From contig CAVSMH010000007.1 of the NCBI GenBank assembly GCA_963728965.1, positions 124,001-188,000 on the forward strand: a DNA stretch of 64,000 nt, written 5' to 3'. Both the position numbers and the translations under genes were made by a program. Below the pieces are notes generated by a model. It was not told where the DNA came from. It did not search any database and saw only the letters and a list, made by a program, of their open reading frames with translations. Source of the stretch: DASQZT01 sp963728965 (GTDB taxonomy: Bacteria > Acidobacteriota > Terriglobia > Bryobacterales > Bryobacteraceae). Shown here piece by piece: positions 9,154 to 18,551 of this stretch (position 1 is the stretch's first letter; each line of letters opens with the position of its first letter).

Positions 9154-10578
9154 ATGTCCCAACTTTCCGTTGAGCCCCGGTTCCGCCCCGTCCTCGATCC
9201 CGGCTTTCTGCCCGCTTCTCTCTGGAACCGGGCCTATGCGGCCGCCGCCCGCGCCGCCGGCGGCCGCCCGCTCGCCATCGCGCTCGAGCGCAGCGATGGC
9301 TCGGTCTCGGTGTACCGCACGCGCGTCCTGCCCCACGAAGGCGCGCACGCCGCCCTCAACGAGCGCTACGTCGAACGCCTCGTCAAGTTCTTGCTCTGGC
9401 AGAAAGGCGGCTACAAAGTCACCATCGCGGGCGACCCGCGGATTGCCGATTCCGTGCGCCGAGTCTACGCCCCCACCGGAGAGCGCGCCTTCGACTACCG
9501 CTTCATGGGCGAACTCGTCTACGGCCGCACTATGGCCGTCGAGCACGCCGCCTTCGAGGACGCGCCGGCCGAGCGCGAAACCGCCGCTCCGCTCGGCCGC
9601 CATCTCGACGGTTTCCGCATCGGCTTCGATCTCGGCGCCAGCGACCGCAAGTGCGCCGCCATCGCCGAAGGCCAGGTGGTCTTCAGCGAAGAGATCGCGT
9701 GGAATCCCAGCGCCCAGTCCAACCCGCAATACCATTTCGACGGCATCCACGATTCGCTCACCCGCGCCGCCGCCCACCTGCCGCGCGTCGATGCCATCGG
9801 GGGAAGCGCCGCCGGCGTCTACGTGGCTAACGAAGTGCGTGTCGGCTCGCTCTACCGCTCGGTGCCCCGCGACGTGTTCCAAACCCGTATTCGCCGCCTC
9901 TTCTTCGATCTGCAGGCGGCCTGGGGCGGCATCCCTTTCGAGGTCGTCAACGACGGCGAAGTCACCGCCCTGGCCGGCTCCATGGCGCTCCATGACAACG
10001 CCGTGCTCGGCGTTGCCATGGGCAGCAGCCTCGCCGCCGGGTTCGTCACCCCCCAGGGCAACATCACCTCCTGGCTGAACGAGCTCGCCTTCGTGCCGGT
10101 GGACTATCGCGACCACGCCCCCGTGGACGAATGGTCGGGCGATCCCGGGGTCGGCGCCCAATATTTTTCGCAGCAGGCCGTGGGGCGCCTGCTGGCCGCC
10201 GCCGGCATCGAGCTTCCGCCCCAGATGCCCCTGCCCGCCAAACTCGAACAGGTGCAGAAACTCATGGCCGCGGGCGACCCGCGCGCCCGCGGCATCTACG
10301 AGACCATCGGCGTCTATTTCGGCTACAACATCGCCACCTACGCCGACTTCTACGAGCTTCGCAACCTGCTGGTGCTGGGGCGTGTGCTCAGCGGCGAGGG
10401 AGGCAACCTGATCCTGGAGACGGCCGGGCGCGTCCTCCAGGAAGAATTTCCGGAGATCCGCGAGCGCATCCGCTTTCACATTCCGGACGAAAAAGAAAAA
10501 CGGCACGGGCAGGCCATTGCCGCCGCGAGCCTCCCCGCCATCCCTTCCAAGGAGAATCAGACGCATGCAGTTTCATAA
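9154..10578 (+). CDS. ROK-like sugar kinase / ASKHA-fold protein
   Basis: The 474-residue protein has an N-terminal region of about 150 residues of unknown fold, then an ASKHA core with a phosphate-binding motif FDLGASDRKCAAI and a later LGVAMGSSLAAG segment like the second nucleotide loop of ROK proteins. The usual ROK zinc motif (CGRCG type) was not seen, so it is a divergent member or a non-zinc relative. GAGGAT precedes the ATG. Its last 14 bases overlap the start of the PIG-L gene, implying coupled translation. A sugar kinase next to a PIG-L-type deacetylase suggests metabolism of an N-acetylated sugar, but that is inference. Confidence 0.6.
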   Translation: MSQLSVEPRFRPVLDPGFLPASLWNRAYAAAARAAGGRPLAIALERSDGSVSVYRTRVLPHEGAHAALNERYVERLVKFLLWQKGGYKVTIAGDPRIADSVRRVYAPTGERAFDYRFMGELVYGRTMAVEHAAFEDAPAERETAAPLGRHLDGFRIGFDLGASDRKCAAIAEGQVVFSEEIAWNPSAQSNPQYHFDGIHDSLTRAAAHLPRVDAIGGSAAGVYVANEVRVGSLYRSVPRDVFQTRIRRLFFDLQAAWGGIPFEVVNDGEVTALAGSMALHDNAVLGVAMGSSLAAGFVTPQGNITSWLNELAFVPVDYRDHAPVDEWSGDPGVGAQYFSQQAVGRLLAAAGIELPPQMPLPAKLEQVQKLMAAGDPRARGIYETIGVYFGYNIATYADFYELRNLLVLGRVLSGEGGNLILETAGRVLQEEFPEIRERIRFHIPDEKEKRHGQAIAAASLPAIPSKENQTHAVS

Positions 10579-11416
10579 AACAGGCGCCGATTTATTTGTA
10601 CCAGACGGCCTCGACCCCGCCGCCGCCCTCGCGCGCACCACCCATCTTTGCGTCACGGCGCACCAGGACGATATCGAGATCATGGCCTACCATGGCATCG
10701 CCGAATGCTTCGGGCGCCCTGACAGGTGGTTCACCGGCGTGGTGGTGACCAACGGCGCGGGCAGCCCCCGCGCCGGCATCTACGGCGCCTACACCGATGA
10801 CGAAATGCAGAAGGTGCGGCTCCGCGAGCAGCGCAAGGCCGCCTATGTGGGCGAGTACGCCTGCCAGGTGCAACTGGGCTTTTCGAGCGCGGAAGTGAAG
10901 AACCCCAGGTCGCCCGACGTGGTCGAGGACCTGGAGAAGGTCCTGCGCGCCGCCACCCCGGAGGTCGTCTACCTGCACAACCTGGCCGATAAGCACGATA
11001 CCCATGTGGCGGTCACGGCGCGCGCCATCGCCGCGCTGCGCGCGGCGCGGGACGCGGTCAAGCCCGCCAAAGTCTACGGCTGCGAAGTGTGGCGCGATTT
11101 GGACTGGCTGGTGGATGAAGACAAGCACCCCCTGCCGGTATCGACCCGCTCTAACATCGCGGCCGCCCTGGTCGGGGTATTCGATTCGCAGGTGAGCGGA
11201 GGCAAACGCTACGACCTCGCCACCGCCGGCCGCCGCCTCGCCCATGCCACCTATTACGCCTCCCACGGCACCGATGAAGAGAGCGCCCTCACCTTCGCCA
11301 TGGACCTGACGCCGCTGGTGGAAGACCCGAATCAGAACGTGGCCGATTACGTCCTCGCCTATATCGACCGCCTGCGGGCCGACGTCGCCCGGCGGATTGC
11401 CGCCGCCGGGATTTGA
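10565..11416 (+). CDS. PIG-L family deacetylase
   Basis: The 283-residue protein has the PIG-L/LmbE zinc site: AHQDDIE near residue 32 replaces the usual AHPDD, and HDTHVA near residue 143 supplies the second metal ligand. Family members remove N-acetyl groups from sugars such as GlcNAc-inositol, diacetylchitobiose or bacillithiol precursors. The start at 10565 has a good site (AAGGAGA) located inside the end of the preceding ROK-like gene, so the two are translationally linked. The substrate cannot be assigned. No membrane segment is present. Confidence 0.8.
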   Translation: MQFHKTGADLFVPDGLDPAAALARTTHLCVTAHQDDIEIMAYHGIAECFGRPDRWFTGVVVTNGAGSPRAGIYGAYTDDEMQKVRLREQRKAAYVGEYACQVQLGFSSAEVKNPRSPDVVEDLEKVLRAATPEVVYLHNLADKHDTHVAVTARAIAALRAARDAVKPAKVYGCEVWRDLDWLVDEDKHPLPVSTRSNIAAALVGVFDSQVSGGKRYDLATAGRRLAHATYYASHGTDEESALTFAMDLTPLVEDPNQNVADYVLAYIDRLRADVARRIAAAGI

Positions 11417-11604
11417 AGCGTGATTTCGAAATCGGCCCGGCGCCGGCCGCCCGCCCGGTCCTCCCAGCCCGCCGCCCCGAACAGGTGAACCGAATGGACG
11501 GACCCGACGCGGCGGACACGCCCCTTTTTCTGGCAGAATGAAGAGCATCGCCGGCGGTGTCGATTTAGGGGACCTTGGTTCGACATACCGGTGGAGGGGG
11601 AAAA

Positions 11605-14094
11605 ATGACCGTAAGCCGCACGCCACTGGCCGACGCCGGCACCACGTTTCTGCACGATCTGAAATTCGGCCTTCGTTCGCTGGCCCGCGCCAAAGGGCTC
11701 ACCGTTACCGTGGTCGTCACGCTGGCGCTCGGCATCGGCGCGAATGCCGCCATCTTCAGTGTCGTTCGCGGCGTGCTGTTGCGTCCACTGGTCAATCGCG
11801 ACGAGGACCGGCTGATCTATATCCGGCAGAGCGCTCGCGGCATCGGGGCGGAGAACGCGGCGTTTTCGGTGCCCGAAATCCAGGACCTCCGCGCGCGCGT
11901 CAAGACCCTGAGCGCCTTCGGTGACTTTTCGACCATTAACTTCACCATGGTGGGCCTCGGCGAGCCGCGCGAGGTGCGTGCCGGCGTGGTCGGCGGATCG
12001 TACTTCGATGTGATGGGCCTGCACCCGGTTCTCGGCCGCCTGCTCGATATGCGCGACGACGGTCCCAGTGCCGCTGGCGCGGCGGTGCTCACCTGGCGGT
12101 TCTGGACCACCGCCCTCAAGAGCGACCCCGCCGTGCTCGGTAAAACCATCCGCCTCGGTACGCGCTCGGCGACGGTGGTGGGCGTGCTGGAGCCGTGCGT
12201 GCCGTATCCGGCGGAAACCGAAATCATCGCCAATGTCGTCACCAGCCCCCATCACCTGTCGGCCACCATGGTGACCGGGCGCGTCCACCGCATGACCGAA
12301 CTGTTTGCCCGCCTGGCGCCGGGAGCCGACCTCGCCAGTGCGCGCGCGGAGCTGCGCACAGTCCACGCCACGATGATGAAGGAACACCCGGAGGCCTACT
12401 CGCCCAAAGCCGATTTCCGCATCGACGCGGTCCGGCTGCGCGACCAGATCACCGCGCGGGCGCGCACCGTGCTGCTGGTGCTGCTGGCCGCATCGGTGCT
12501 GATCTTCGTGATCGCCTGCTCCAATGTCGCCAACCTGATCCTGGCGCGCACCGTGCGGCGGGAAGCCGAGTTGTCCATCCGCGCGGCGCTGGGGGCGGGC
12601 ACGGCGGCGCTGCGCCGGACCCTGCTGGCGGAGAGCCTCCTGCTTTGCGGCGCGGGCGCCGCGCTGGGCGTCCTCATCGCCCGGCCGATGGTGGCCATCC
12701 TGGCGCGCTACGCCTCGCGCTTTTCGGTGCGGGCGCTGGACCTGCAGATCGATTCCAGCATGCTGTGGGTGGGCGCCGTACTGGCCCTCATCGCGGCCGT
12801 TCTGCTGGCCTTTGTTCCGCGCCTGCCCTCGCCTGAATCGTCGCACGGTTTCGCGCGATCCTCCAGCAGTCTGCGCATCGCCGGCGGCACCAACCGGCGG
12901 CTGCGGATTTTCGCCATGACGCAGATTGCCGCCTCCTTCGTGCTGCTGGCCGGCGCCGGCATGCTGATCCGCACCCTGCTCTCGCTCGAGGCCACCCAGA
13001 CCGGCCTCGACATGCGGCGCGTGCTGGCGGTGAACCTGCCCGTGATGTCGTACGGACGGACCGACGACCAGGTGGTCGATTTCTACCGGGAAGCCATCCG
13101 CCGCGTTTCGCAGTTGCCTGGCGTCGATCACGTCGGGTTCGGCATGTTGACTCCCTGGCGTGACGCCGGCACCTTCGGGCCCGGATTCGATTTCTCCGCC
13201 GACGGGCATGTGCGGGCTCCCGGCGAAGAGGATCCGCGGGCGCGCCTCCGCACGATCTCCGGCGGGTATTTCGCCTCGCTGGGCGTACGCCTGATCGCCG
13301 GCCGCGACTTCAACGAGTCCGACCGGCACGGTTCGGAGCGCGTGGTCATCGTAAGCCAGAGCCTGGCCCAGCGCATGTTTCCGAACCAGGATGCCGTCAA
13401 CCGGCACCTCTGGTGGACCGATCCGGTGATGAAGTTCGTGGACATCAGCCCCGAGCCGCGGCGCATCGTCGGGGTGGCCGCCGATATCGACGATGAGAAC
13501 CTGGTGCCGGCCCCCGTGATGACCGTCTACCACCCCTACGGCCAGGAACCGGTGTGGAGCGGCCGGCTCTTTGTCCACTCGCGCGGCAACCCCTACTCGC
13601 TGGTCGCGCCGGTGCGCCGGATCATCCGGGACCTGTCGGCGGACCAGCCGGTGGAACACGCCGCGACGCTGGCCGATATCCGCGCCGAGGTGCTCACTCC
13701 GGAACGGCTGAATGCGCTGGTGTTCGGCGTGTTCGCGGGGGTGGCGCTGGCCATTGCGGTGGTGGGGGTGGCCGGCGTCCTGGCCTTCTCGGTGAGCGGA
13801 CGTACGCGGGAGTTCGGCATCCGCCTGGCGGTCGGCTCCGAGCCGCGGCACCTGCTGGTGCGGGTGATCTTCGAAGGCGCGGCCATGGCGGGATTGGGTG
13901 TGGGCGCCGGCGCCGCCTGCGGCTACGGCCTGGCCGCGCTGGCCGCCGCCTGGTTCCCGGACACGCAACTCCCCGGGCCTCTGCCGCTGATCGGCTCGGC
14001 GGTGGTGTTGATCGCCGCCGCGGTAATCGCCTCCGCCCTGCCCGCCGCCCGCGCCGCCCGCGTGGACGTGATTCAGGCGCTGCGCGCGGACTGA
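11605..14094 (+). CDS. ADOP-type FtsX/MacB-like orphan permease (copy 1)
   Basis: The 829-residue protein shows the layout of the acidobacterial duplicated orphan permease (ADOP) family: an N-terminal membrane helix after a short basic stretch (about 30-52), a MacB_PCD periplasmic domain, an FtsX core with about three helices (about 285-415), a second helix and periplasmic domain, and a second FtsX core ending with DVIQALRAD. The first FtsX core carries LILARTVRREAELSIRAALG, typical of this group. No ATPase lies nearby, so it may work with a distant ATPase or without one; transport or signalling roles are not established. GGAGGGGG precedes the ATG at 11605. Confidence 0.85.
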   Translation: MTVSRTPLADAGTTFLHDLKFGLRSLARAKGLTVTVVVTLALGIGANAAIFSVVRGVLLRPLVNRDEDRLIYIRQSARGIGAENAAFSVPEIQDLRARVKTLSAFGDFSTINFTMVGLGEPREVRAGVVGGSYFDVMGLHPVLGRLLDMRDDGPSAAGAAVLTWRFWTTALKSDPAVLGKTIRLGTRSATVVGVLEPCVPYPAETEIIANVVTSPHHLSATMVTGRVHRMTELFARLAPGADLASARAELRTVHATMMKEHPEAYSPKADFRIDAVRLRDQITARARTVLLVLLAASVLIFVIACSNVANLILARTVRREAELSIRAALGAGTAALRRTLLAESLLLCGAGAALGVLIARPMVAILARYASRFSVRALDLQIDSSMLWVGAVLALIAAVLLAFVPRLPSPESSHGFARSSSSLRIAGGTNRRLRIFAMTQIAASFVLLAGAGMLIRTLLSLEATQTGLDMRRVLAVNLPVMSYGRTDDQVVDFYREAIRRVSQLPGVDHVGFGMLTPWRDAGTFGPGFDFSADGHVRAPGEEDPRARLRTISGGYFASLGVRLIAGRDFNESDRHGSERVVIVSQSLAQRMFPNQDAVNRHLWWTDPVMKFVDISPEPRRIVGVAADIDDENLVPAPVMTVYHPYGQEPVWSGRLFVHSRGNPYSLVAPVRRIIRDLSADQPVEHAATLADIRAEVLTPERLNALVFGVFAGVALAIAVVGVAGVLAFSVSGRTREFGIRLAVGSEPRHLLVRVIFEGAAMAGLGVGAGAACGYGLAALAAAWFPDTQLPGPLPLIGSAVVLIAAAVIASALPAARAARVDVIQALRAD

Positions 14095-14169
14095 CCCCCG
14101 GGGCAACCGCCGGTCTTCCGGCCCCCCGGTAATGCCATAATGGCTGCACAACCACTCAGAAGGATGACT

Positions 14170-14715
14170 ATGAAAATCACGATCGCCGTAATTCTCTTCT
14201 CGGCCGCGCTTTCCGCTCAGGACAAGCCGGCCAACCCGCTCATCGCCACATCGAAAGCCGTGTATGGCATTTCAAAGGGCGATGTCCTCGGCTCGGTCGA
14301 TAAGATTCCCGACAACCTGTGGTCCTACCAGCCGACGAAGGAAGTCCGCACGGTGGCGCAACTGTTCGCCCACATAGCCGATGGCCAGTACGAGTTTTGC
14401 GGCGTGGCGACCGAAGGCAAGCCGGTTTCGAAGAATATCGAGAAGACCGCCACGACCAAGACGGAGATCGTGGCGGCGCTCAAGGACGCGTTTGCCTATT
14501 GCGATTCCGCCTACTCCCAACTGGACGACGCCAAGGCGGCCGAGACGGTCAAGTTCTTCGGCATGACGGTCACCCGGCTGGGCGCGATGGACTTCAACAC
14601 GGCCCACAATATGGAGCATTACGGAAATCTGGTGACGTACATGCGGATCAACCACATCGTGCCGCCGTCGAGCACGCCGCGGACGCCGCCGCCGTCGCAA
14701 ACGACCCACAAATAG
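14170..14715 (+). CDS. Exported DinB-like four-helix protein
   Basis: The 181-residue protein has a signal peptide (about 1-18, ending SALSAQ) followed by a DinB/YfiT-like helical bundle with conserved LFAHIADGQYEFC and NMEHYGNLVTYMR segments. The histidines in these two segments are where DinB proteins usually bind metal. A proline and threonine-rich tail ends the protein. ATG at 14170 is preferred over 14164 because AGAAGG sits six bases before it. It lies between two ADOP permease genes on the same strand. The substrate is unknown; some DinB relatives are thiol transferases. Confidence 0.7.
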   Translation: MKITIAVILFSAALSAQDKPANPLIATSKAVYGISKGDVLGSVDKIPDNLWSYQPTKEVRTVAQLFAHIADGQYEFCGVATEGKPVSKNIEKTATTKTEIVAALKDAFAYCDSAYSQLDDAKAAETVKFFGMTVTRLGAMDFNTAHNMEHYGNLVTYMRINHIVPPSSTPRTPPPSQTTHK

Positions 14716-14766
14716 GGATGGCCCAAGCGGGAATTGGGCCGCGCCGGTTAACGGAGCCCCCGGCGG

Positions 14767-17088
14767 ATGCGTCTCCCCTCCATGCTGGCTGATCTTCAGT
14801 TTGCGCTCCGTATGGCGCGGAAAGCTCCGGGCGCGACCCTTGCCGCGGCGGGAATGCTGGCGGTGGGAATCGGGGCGAACGGCGTCATTTTCAGCGTGGT
14901 GAGCGGGGTGATGCTGCGGCCCCTTCCCTTGGCGGAGCCGCAGCGGGTGGTGGAAGCCCCGGGTCCGGTCCACTACCGGGATATCGAGCGCTGGCGCGCT
15001 CGCGGGCGGCCGTTCGAATCGGTGGCCGCGTTCGGAAACATCGGCCGCAACCTGGAAGAGGGTTCCGAGCCCGAGCGGATTCAGGCCGCCTGGGGAGAAC
15101 GCGGCCTCTTCCGCACGTTGGGAGCGGAGGCTGTGCTGGGCCGCACGTTCCGCGAAGATGATCCGCTCACGGTGGCGGTAATCGGCGCGGGGTTGTGGCG
15201 GCGCCGCTTTGGCGGGGACCCGGCCATGATCGGACGGAAGATTTTGCTCGACCGGGAGCCCTACACCGTGATCGGGGTGATGCCCGACTCGTTTCGGTTT
15301 CCCTACCATGGCAGGGGGACGGAACTGTGGATTCCATGGGAACGGCCGCCAGGCTCCGGCGCGTCGCCGGATTTCCGGGTGGATTTCGTGGCGGCGCGGT
15401 TAAGCCCGGGCGTGAACCTCGAAACGGCGCAACGGGAAATCGGCACCGCCGCCCGGATCCGGCCGGTATCGGAAGGGCGGGCCGGGAAAAGCCGGCCGGC
15501 GTTGCTGGCGCTTTCCGGTGCGGTGGCGCTGGTGTTGCTGATTGCGTGCGCCAACGTGGCCAACCTGCTGCTGGCGCGGGCGGTGGACCGGCGCCACGAA
15601 ATCGCGATTCGCGCCGCGCTGGGCGCCGGCCGGGCGCGCCTGTTCCGGCAGTTGCTCACCGAAAGCCTGCTGCTCGGTCTGACGGGCGGGCTCGCGGGGT
15701 TGGCGATCGCCGGCGCCGGCACGAGTCTGTTGCGGAAACTGGCCGCGGCGGAGATTCCGCCCTTTTGGGAAATCGGCATCGACTGGCGGGTGGCGGCATT
15801 TCTGGCCGTGCTCAGTGCCGGCACGGCAATCGTCTTCGGCCTGGTGCCGGCGCTGCTGGTGTCGCGGACGGCCGTGCAGCCGCACCTTCAGGCGGGCGCC
15901 CGGCACCCGTCCGCCGGGCGCGGCGGGATGGTGCGCGACGGCCTGGTGGTGGCGGAGGTCGCCTTGGCCCTGGTGCTTTTGATCGGCGCGGGCAGCCTGT
16001 TGCGGGCCTTCCTGGGTCTGATGGCCGCGCCCACGGGGATGTCGCCCGACCGGGTGCTGACGATGCACCTGACGGTGAAGCTGGAAGACTACTCCGCCCC
16101 CGGTTCGTACGGCCGCTATCTGCAGCGCATTCGCGAGCGGGTCCGCCAGGTTCCGGGGGTGCGCGGCGCCGGTTTGATTCAGTACCTGCCGCTTCAGAAC
16201 TTCGGCTGGTGGGCGCGGTTCTCCATCGAGGGGCGGCCGCCGGTCCCGGTGGAGCAGTTGCCCACGGCGGAGCTTCGTTACGTCACTCCTGGCTACTTCG
16301 AAGCCATGGGGATCCCGCTGCAAAAGGGACGGCTCCTGACCGATAGCGACACGAGCGACATGCCCACCGCGATCCTGGTAAACCACGCGCTGGCGCGCCA
16401 GTATTTTGCCGGGGAAGACGCCGTGGGCCGGCGCACCGACCGCGGCACCATCGTGGGAGTGGTCGGAGACGTGAAAGGGGCGGCACTCGAGCTGCCGCCG
16501 ACACCCGAGATCTACTACACCTTCGCGCAGAACACCGCGGCGACGTCGGATGCGGGGGTTACGCTGGTGGCCGCCGCGGCAGCCGGGCCGGAGGCGCTCG
16601 ACGGCATTGTGGCGGCCATCCATGAAGTCAATCCGCGCCAGGTGGTATTCCAGATCCGGAGCATGCGCGGGGTGATGAGCGATTCGCTCTCCCATCTGGA
16701 CCTTTCCCTGCGGCTGCTGGGGCTGTTCGCGGGAATCGCGGTTTTGCTGGCGATGGCCGGGGTGTACGGCGTGGTTTCGCGGGCGGTGGCGGCGCGTACG
16801 CGGGAGTTCGGGATCCGCATGGCCCTGGGCGCCGACGGAGGGCGGATCTTCCGGCTGGTGCTGGGCCGCGGCTCGCTGGTCGTGGGCCTCGGGTTGGGAA
16901 TCGGCGTGGGCGGGGCGGTGGCGCTGACCCGGGTGCTGCGGAGCGTTCTCCATGGGGTGGAACCGGCCGACTCCGCGACGTTGGCCGCCGCCGGGGTGCT
17001 GCTGGGCGTGGCGGCGCTGGCGGCCTGCGCCATCCCGGCGCGGCGGGCGGTGCGGATCGATCCGAACGTGGCGCTGAAATACGAGTAA
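14767..17088 (+). CDS. ADOP-type FtsX/MacB-like orphan permease (copy 2)
   Basis: The 773-residue protein has the same duplicated layout as copy 1: N-terminal helix (about 20-45), MacB_PCD domain, FtsX core starting near residue 240 with ANVANLLLARAVDRRHEIAI, second periplasmic domain and a final FtsX core with TREFGIRMALGADGGRIF. It is shorter than the other two copies because the first periplasmic domain is reduced. The start at 14767 has GGAG nine bases upstream. Its same-strand neighbours are ADOP copy 1 and the DinB-like gene, which may form one transcript. No ATPase gene is adjacent. Confidence 0.85.
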   Translation: MRLPSMLADLQFALRMARKAPGATLAAAGMLAVGIGANGVIFSVVSGVMLRPLPLAEPQRVVEAPGPVHYRDIERWRARGRPFESVAAFGNIGRNLEEGSEPERIQAAWGERGLFRTLGAEAVLGRTFREDDPLTVAVIGAGLWRRRFGGDPAMIGRKILLDREPYTVIGVMPDSFRFPYHGRGTELWIPWERPPGSGASPDFRVDFVAARLSPGVNLETAQREIGTAARIRPVSEGRAGKSRPALLALSGAVALVLLIACANVANLLLARAVDRRHEIAIRAALGAGRARLFRQLLTESLLLGLTGGLAGLAIAGAGTSLLRKLAAAEIPPFWEIGIDWRVAAFLAVLSAGTAIVFGLVPALLVSRTAVQPHLQAGARHPSAGRGGMVRDGLVVAEVALALVLLIGAGSLLRAFLGLMAAPTGMSPDRVLTMHLTVKLEDYSAPGSYGRYLQRIRERVRQVPGVRGAGLIQYLPLQNFGWWARFSIEGRPPVPVEQLPTAELRYVTPGYFEAMGIPLQKGRLLTDSDTSDMPTAILVNHALARQYFAGEDAVGRRTDRGTIVGVVGDVKGAALELPPTPEIYYTFAQNTAATSDAGVTLVAAAAAGPEALDGIVAAIHEVNPRQVVFQIRSMRGVMSDSLSHLDLSLRLLGLFAGIAVLLAMAGVYGVVSRAVAARTREFGIRMALGADGGRIFRLVLGRGSLVVGLGLGIGVGGAVALTRVLRSVLHGVEPADSATLAAAGVLLGVAALAACAIPARRAVRIDPNVALKYE

Positions 17089-17109
17089 CCCACCCGGTAC
17101 CGGCCCCGT

Positions 17110-17763
17110 TCAACGGCCGTAGATGCGCTGGACGTGCCCGGCAATCGAGGCGGGAACCAGGTGGTTCCACGGCTGGCCGCGCGCGGCACGCTCGCGCACT
17201 TCGGTGGCGGAGACGTGTTCGATGCCGCCCGGTACCGGCAGAAAACGAACCGCCGCGGCCAGCGCCGGCTCCGGTTCAAACGCCCCGCCGCGGGCGGCGA
17301 CGAGCAGGTCGAAGCCGCGCAGCATCTCCTGAATCGCGCCGGGACGGCCATAGTCCCAGCGGGTGATCCGTTCGGCGGCATCCCGTCCGCACAAGAAGGA
17401 AAGGTGGACGGCGTCGCCGTAGACGGCGCGGCACTCCTGGCCGATTTCGCAGAACAGCCCGCGATCGGCCACCGCGATGGAGCAGCCGGGTCGATCGGCC
17501 ACGGCGGCACGCAGCATCTCTACCCGCTGTTCCAGGGACGCACCCGTATATTTCTTATGCGGGAACGCCCGCGGCAGTGCAAAAAGCACCTCGTCCACGG
17601 ACGACAGCGCGGCTTGAGCTAATGCCACGTGCGCGACCGTGGGAGGATTGAACGTCCCCGGCAGAATCCCCAGCCAGGCCGGAGTACCGGACGCGCGGCG
17701 AATAAACTCCACTCCCCGAGTATGCCACCGGATAACCCGGTCCGATTGCGCGAAAACCCCCAT
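17110..17763 (-). CDS. nadD: NadD-like nicotinate-nucleotide adenylyltransferase
   Basis: The product (217 residues from the ATG at 17763) is a nucleotidyltransferase of the HxGH superfamily. The signature reads GTFNPPTVAH, HKK follows, and the C-terminal VSATEVRERAARG corresponds to the ISST-x-R motif that binds nucleotide. It would transfer adenylate from ATP to nicotinate mononucleotide in NAD synthesis, but the divergent active-site wording leaves another adenylyltransferase activity possible. A long N-terminal part before the HxGH motif (about 30 residues) makes the start uncertain; a GTG near 17714 is an alternative. It is convergent with ADOP copy 2. Confidence 0.65.
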   Translation of the reverse strand: MGVFAQSDRVIRWHTRGVEFIRRASGTPAWLGILPGTFNPPTVAHVALAQAALSSVDEVLFALPRAFPHKKYTGASLEQRVEMLRAAVADRPGCSIAVADRGLFCEIGQECRAVYGDAVHLSFLCGRDAAERITRWDYGRPGAIQEMLRGFDLLVAARGGAFEPEPALAAAVRFLPVPGGIEHVSATEVRERAARGQPWNHLVPASIAGHVQRIYGR

Positions 17764-17814
17764 GCCGAGTGAGGCTCCGCACGGCCGGCAACCGGCATAG
17801 CCCGGAAACACGAA

Positions 17815-17838
17815 GGGCGCGGGTGGCCGCCCGCGCCC
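17815..17838 (-). terminator. GC-rich hairpin after the DksA-like gene
   Basis: GGGCGCGGG (17815-17823) pairs perfectly with CCCGCGCCC (17830-17838). On the minus strand the stem begins 21 bases after the stop codon of the zinc-finger gene and is followed by a T-containing stretch (TTCGTGTTT). It is a good candidate terminator. Confidence 0.65.
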
Positions 17839-17858
17839 TGAATTCGCGCCGCCGGTGA

Positions 17859-18242
17859 TCAGGCGGCCAGGAGCTCGTCGATGCTCTCGCCGGTCTCGGT
17901 CTCAAACTCGTGGCGATCGGCGGCTTCCTGGCAGCGGATACAGTATTTCGTCCAGGGAACCGCGTCCAGGCGCTTGGGTTTGATGTCCTCTTCACAGTGG
18001 AGGCAGACCCCATAGCTGCCGTCGGCGACACGCGCCAGGGCTCCCTTGACATTCCGCAACAGGTTGGACTCACGGTCCAGATTGCGGATGGCCAGTTCCC
18101 TCTCACCGGCAAGCTGCACTTCGTCCAAGGCGTCCGGGGTCTTCTCGATGGCGATGTCTTCACGGTTGCGCAGGCCGGCGGAAAGTTCCGCCTGCTTGGT
18201 TTCCAGCATCGCTTTATATTTGTTCAGGTCGGTCTGGTTCAT
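17859..18242 (-). CDS. TraR/DksA-family zinc-finger protein
   Basis: The 127-residue protein has an N-terminal helical hairpin (about 1-70) and a C4 zinc finger (CLHCEED and YCIRCQ, about residues 80-106), as in DksA/TraR proteins that bind the RNA polymerase secondary channel and modulate rRNA and stress promoters, often with ppGpp. Two acidic residues at the tip of the hairpin (around DALDE) are consistent with DksA-type activity, but the match to the DxxDxA motif is only approximate. AGGAG lies eight bases before the ATG. The upstream 300 bases are T-rich on the plus strand and hold no gene. Confidence 0.8.
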   Translation of the reverse strand: MNQTDLNKYKAMLETKQAELSAGLRNREDIAIEKTPDALDEVQLAGERELAIRNLDRESNLLRNVKGALARVADGSYGVCLHCEEDIKPKRLDAVPWTKYCIRCQEAADRHEFETETGESIDELLAA

Positions 18243-18551
18243 TGGTCCATCTCCTTACTTCGACTTCTTAAGGCTTTTTTCTTTTTATTTCTTCTTTTTA
18301 GCGTCTTCGCTAACCGCAACAGTATAGACGACAGAATCCGCCAAAGGTTTCACGTTCCCAACCCCCCAAAAAGGGCTGATTGCGCGTCGTGTTTTCACCC
18401 AGCGACGCCATCACAGCGACCATACCTAGCACTTTGGCTGCCAATGCCGGAGAGACCCGCGAACGCCGGCAACGGAACGCACCAGACGGGCCTTCCACCG
18501 TGTTTTTCGTCAGATGCTACCATCTCTTCTTGGACCAGCCCAGTGGATTCG

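Noticed and set aside
7663..10566. A 967-residue open frame on the minus strand opposite DAHP synthase and the ROK-like gene
   Set aside because: It lies antisense to two genes with clear conserved motifs; long antisense frames are common in GC-rich DNA and its translation has no family features.
11359..14151. A 930-residue minus-strand frame opposite ADOP copy 1
   Set aside because: Its His, Gln, Arg and Gly-rich translation is typical of antisense reading of a GC-rich membrane gene.
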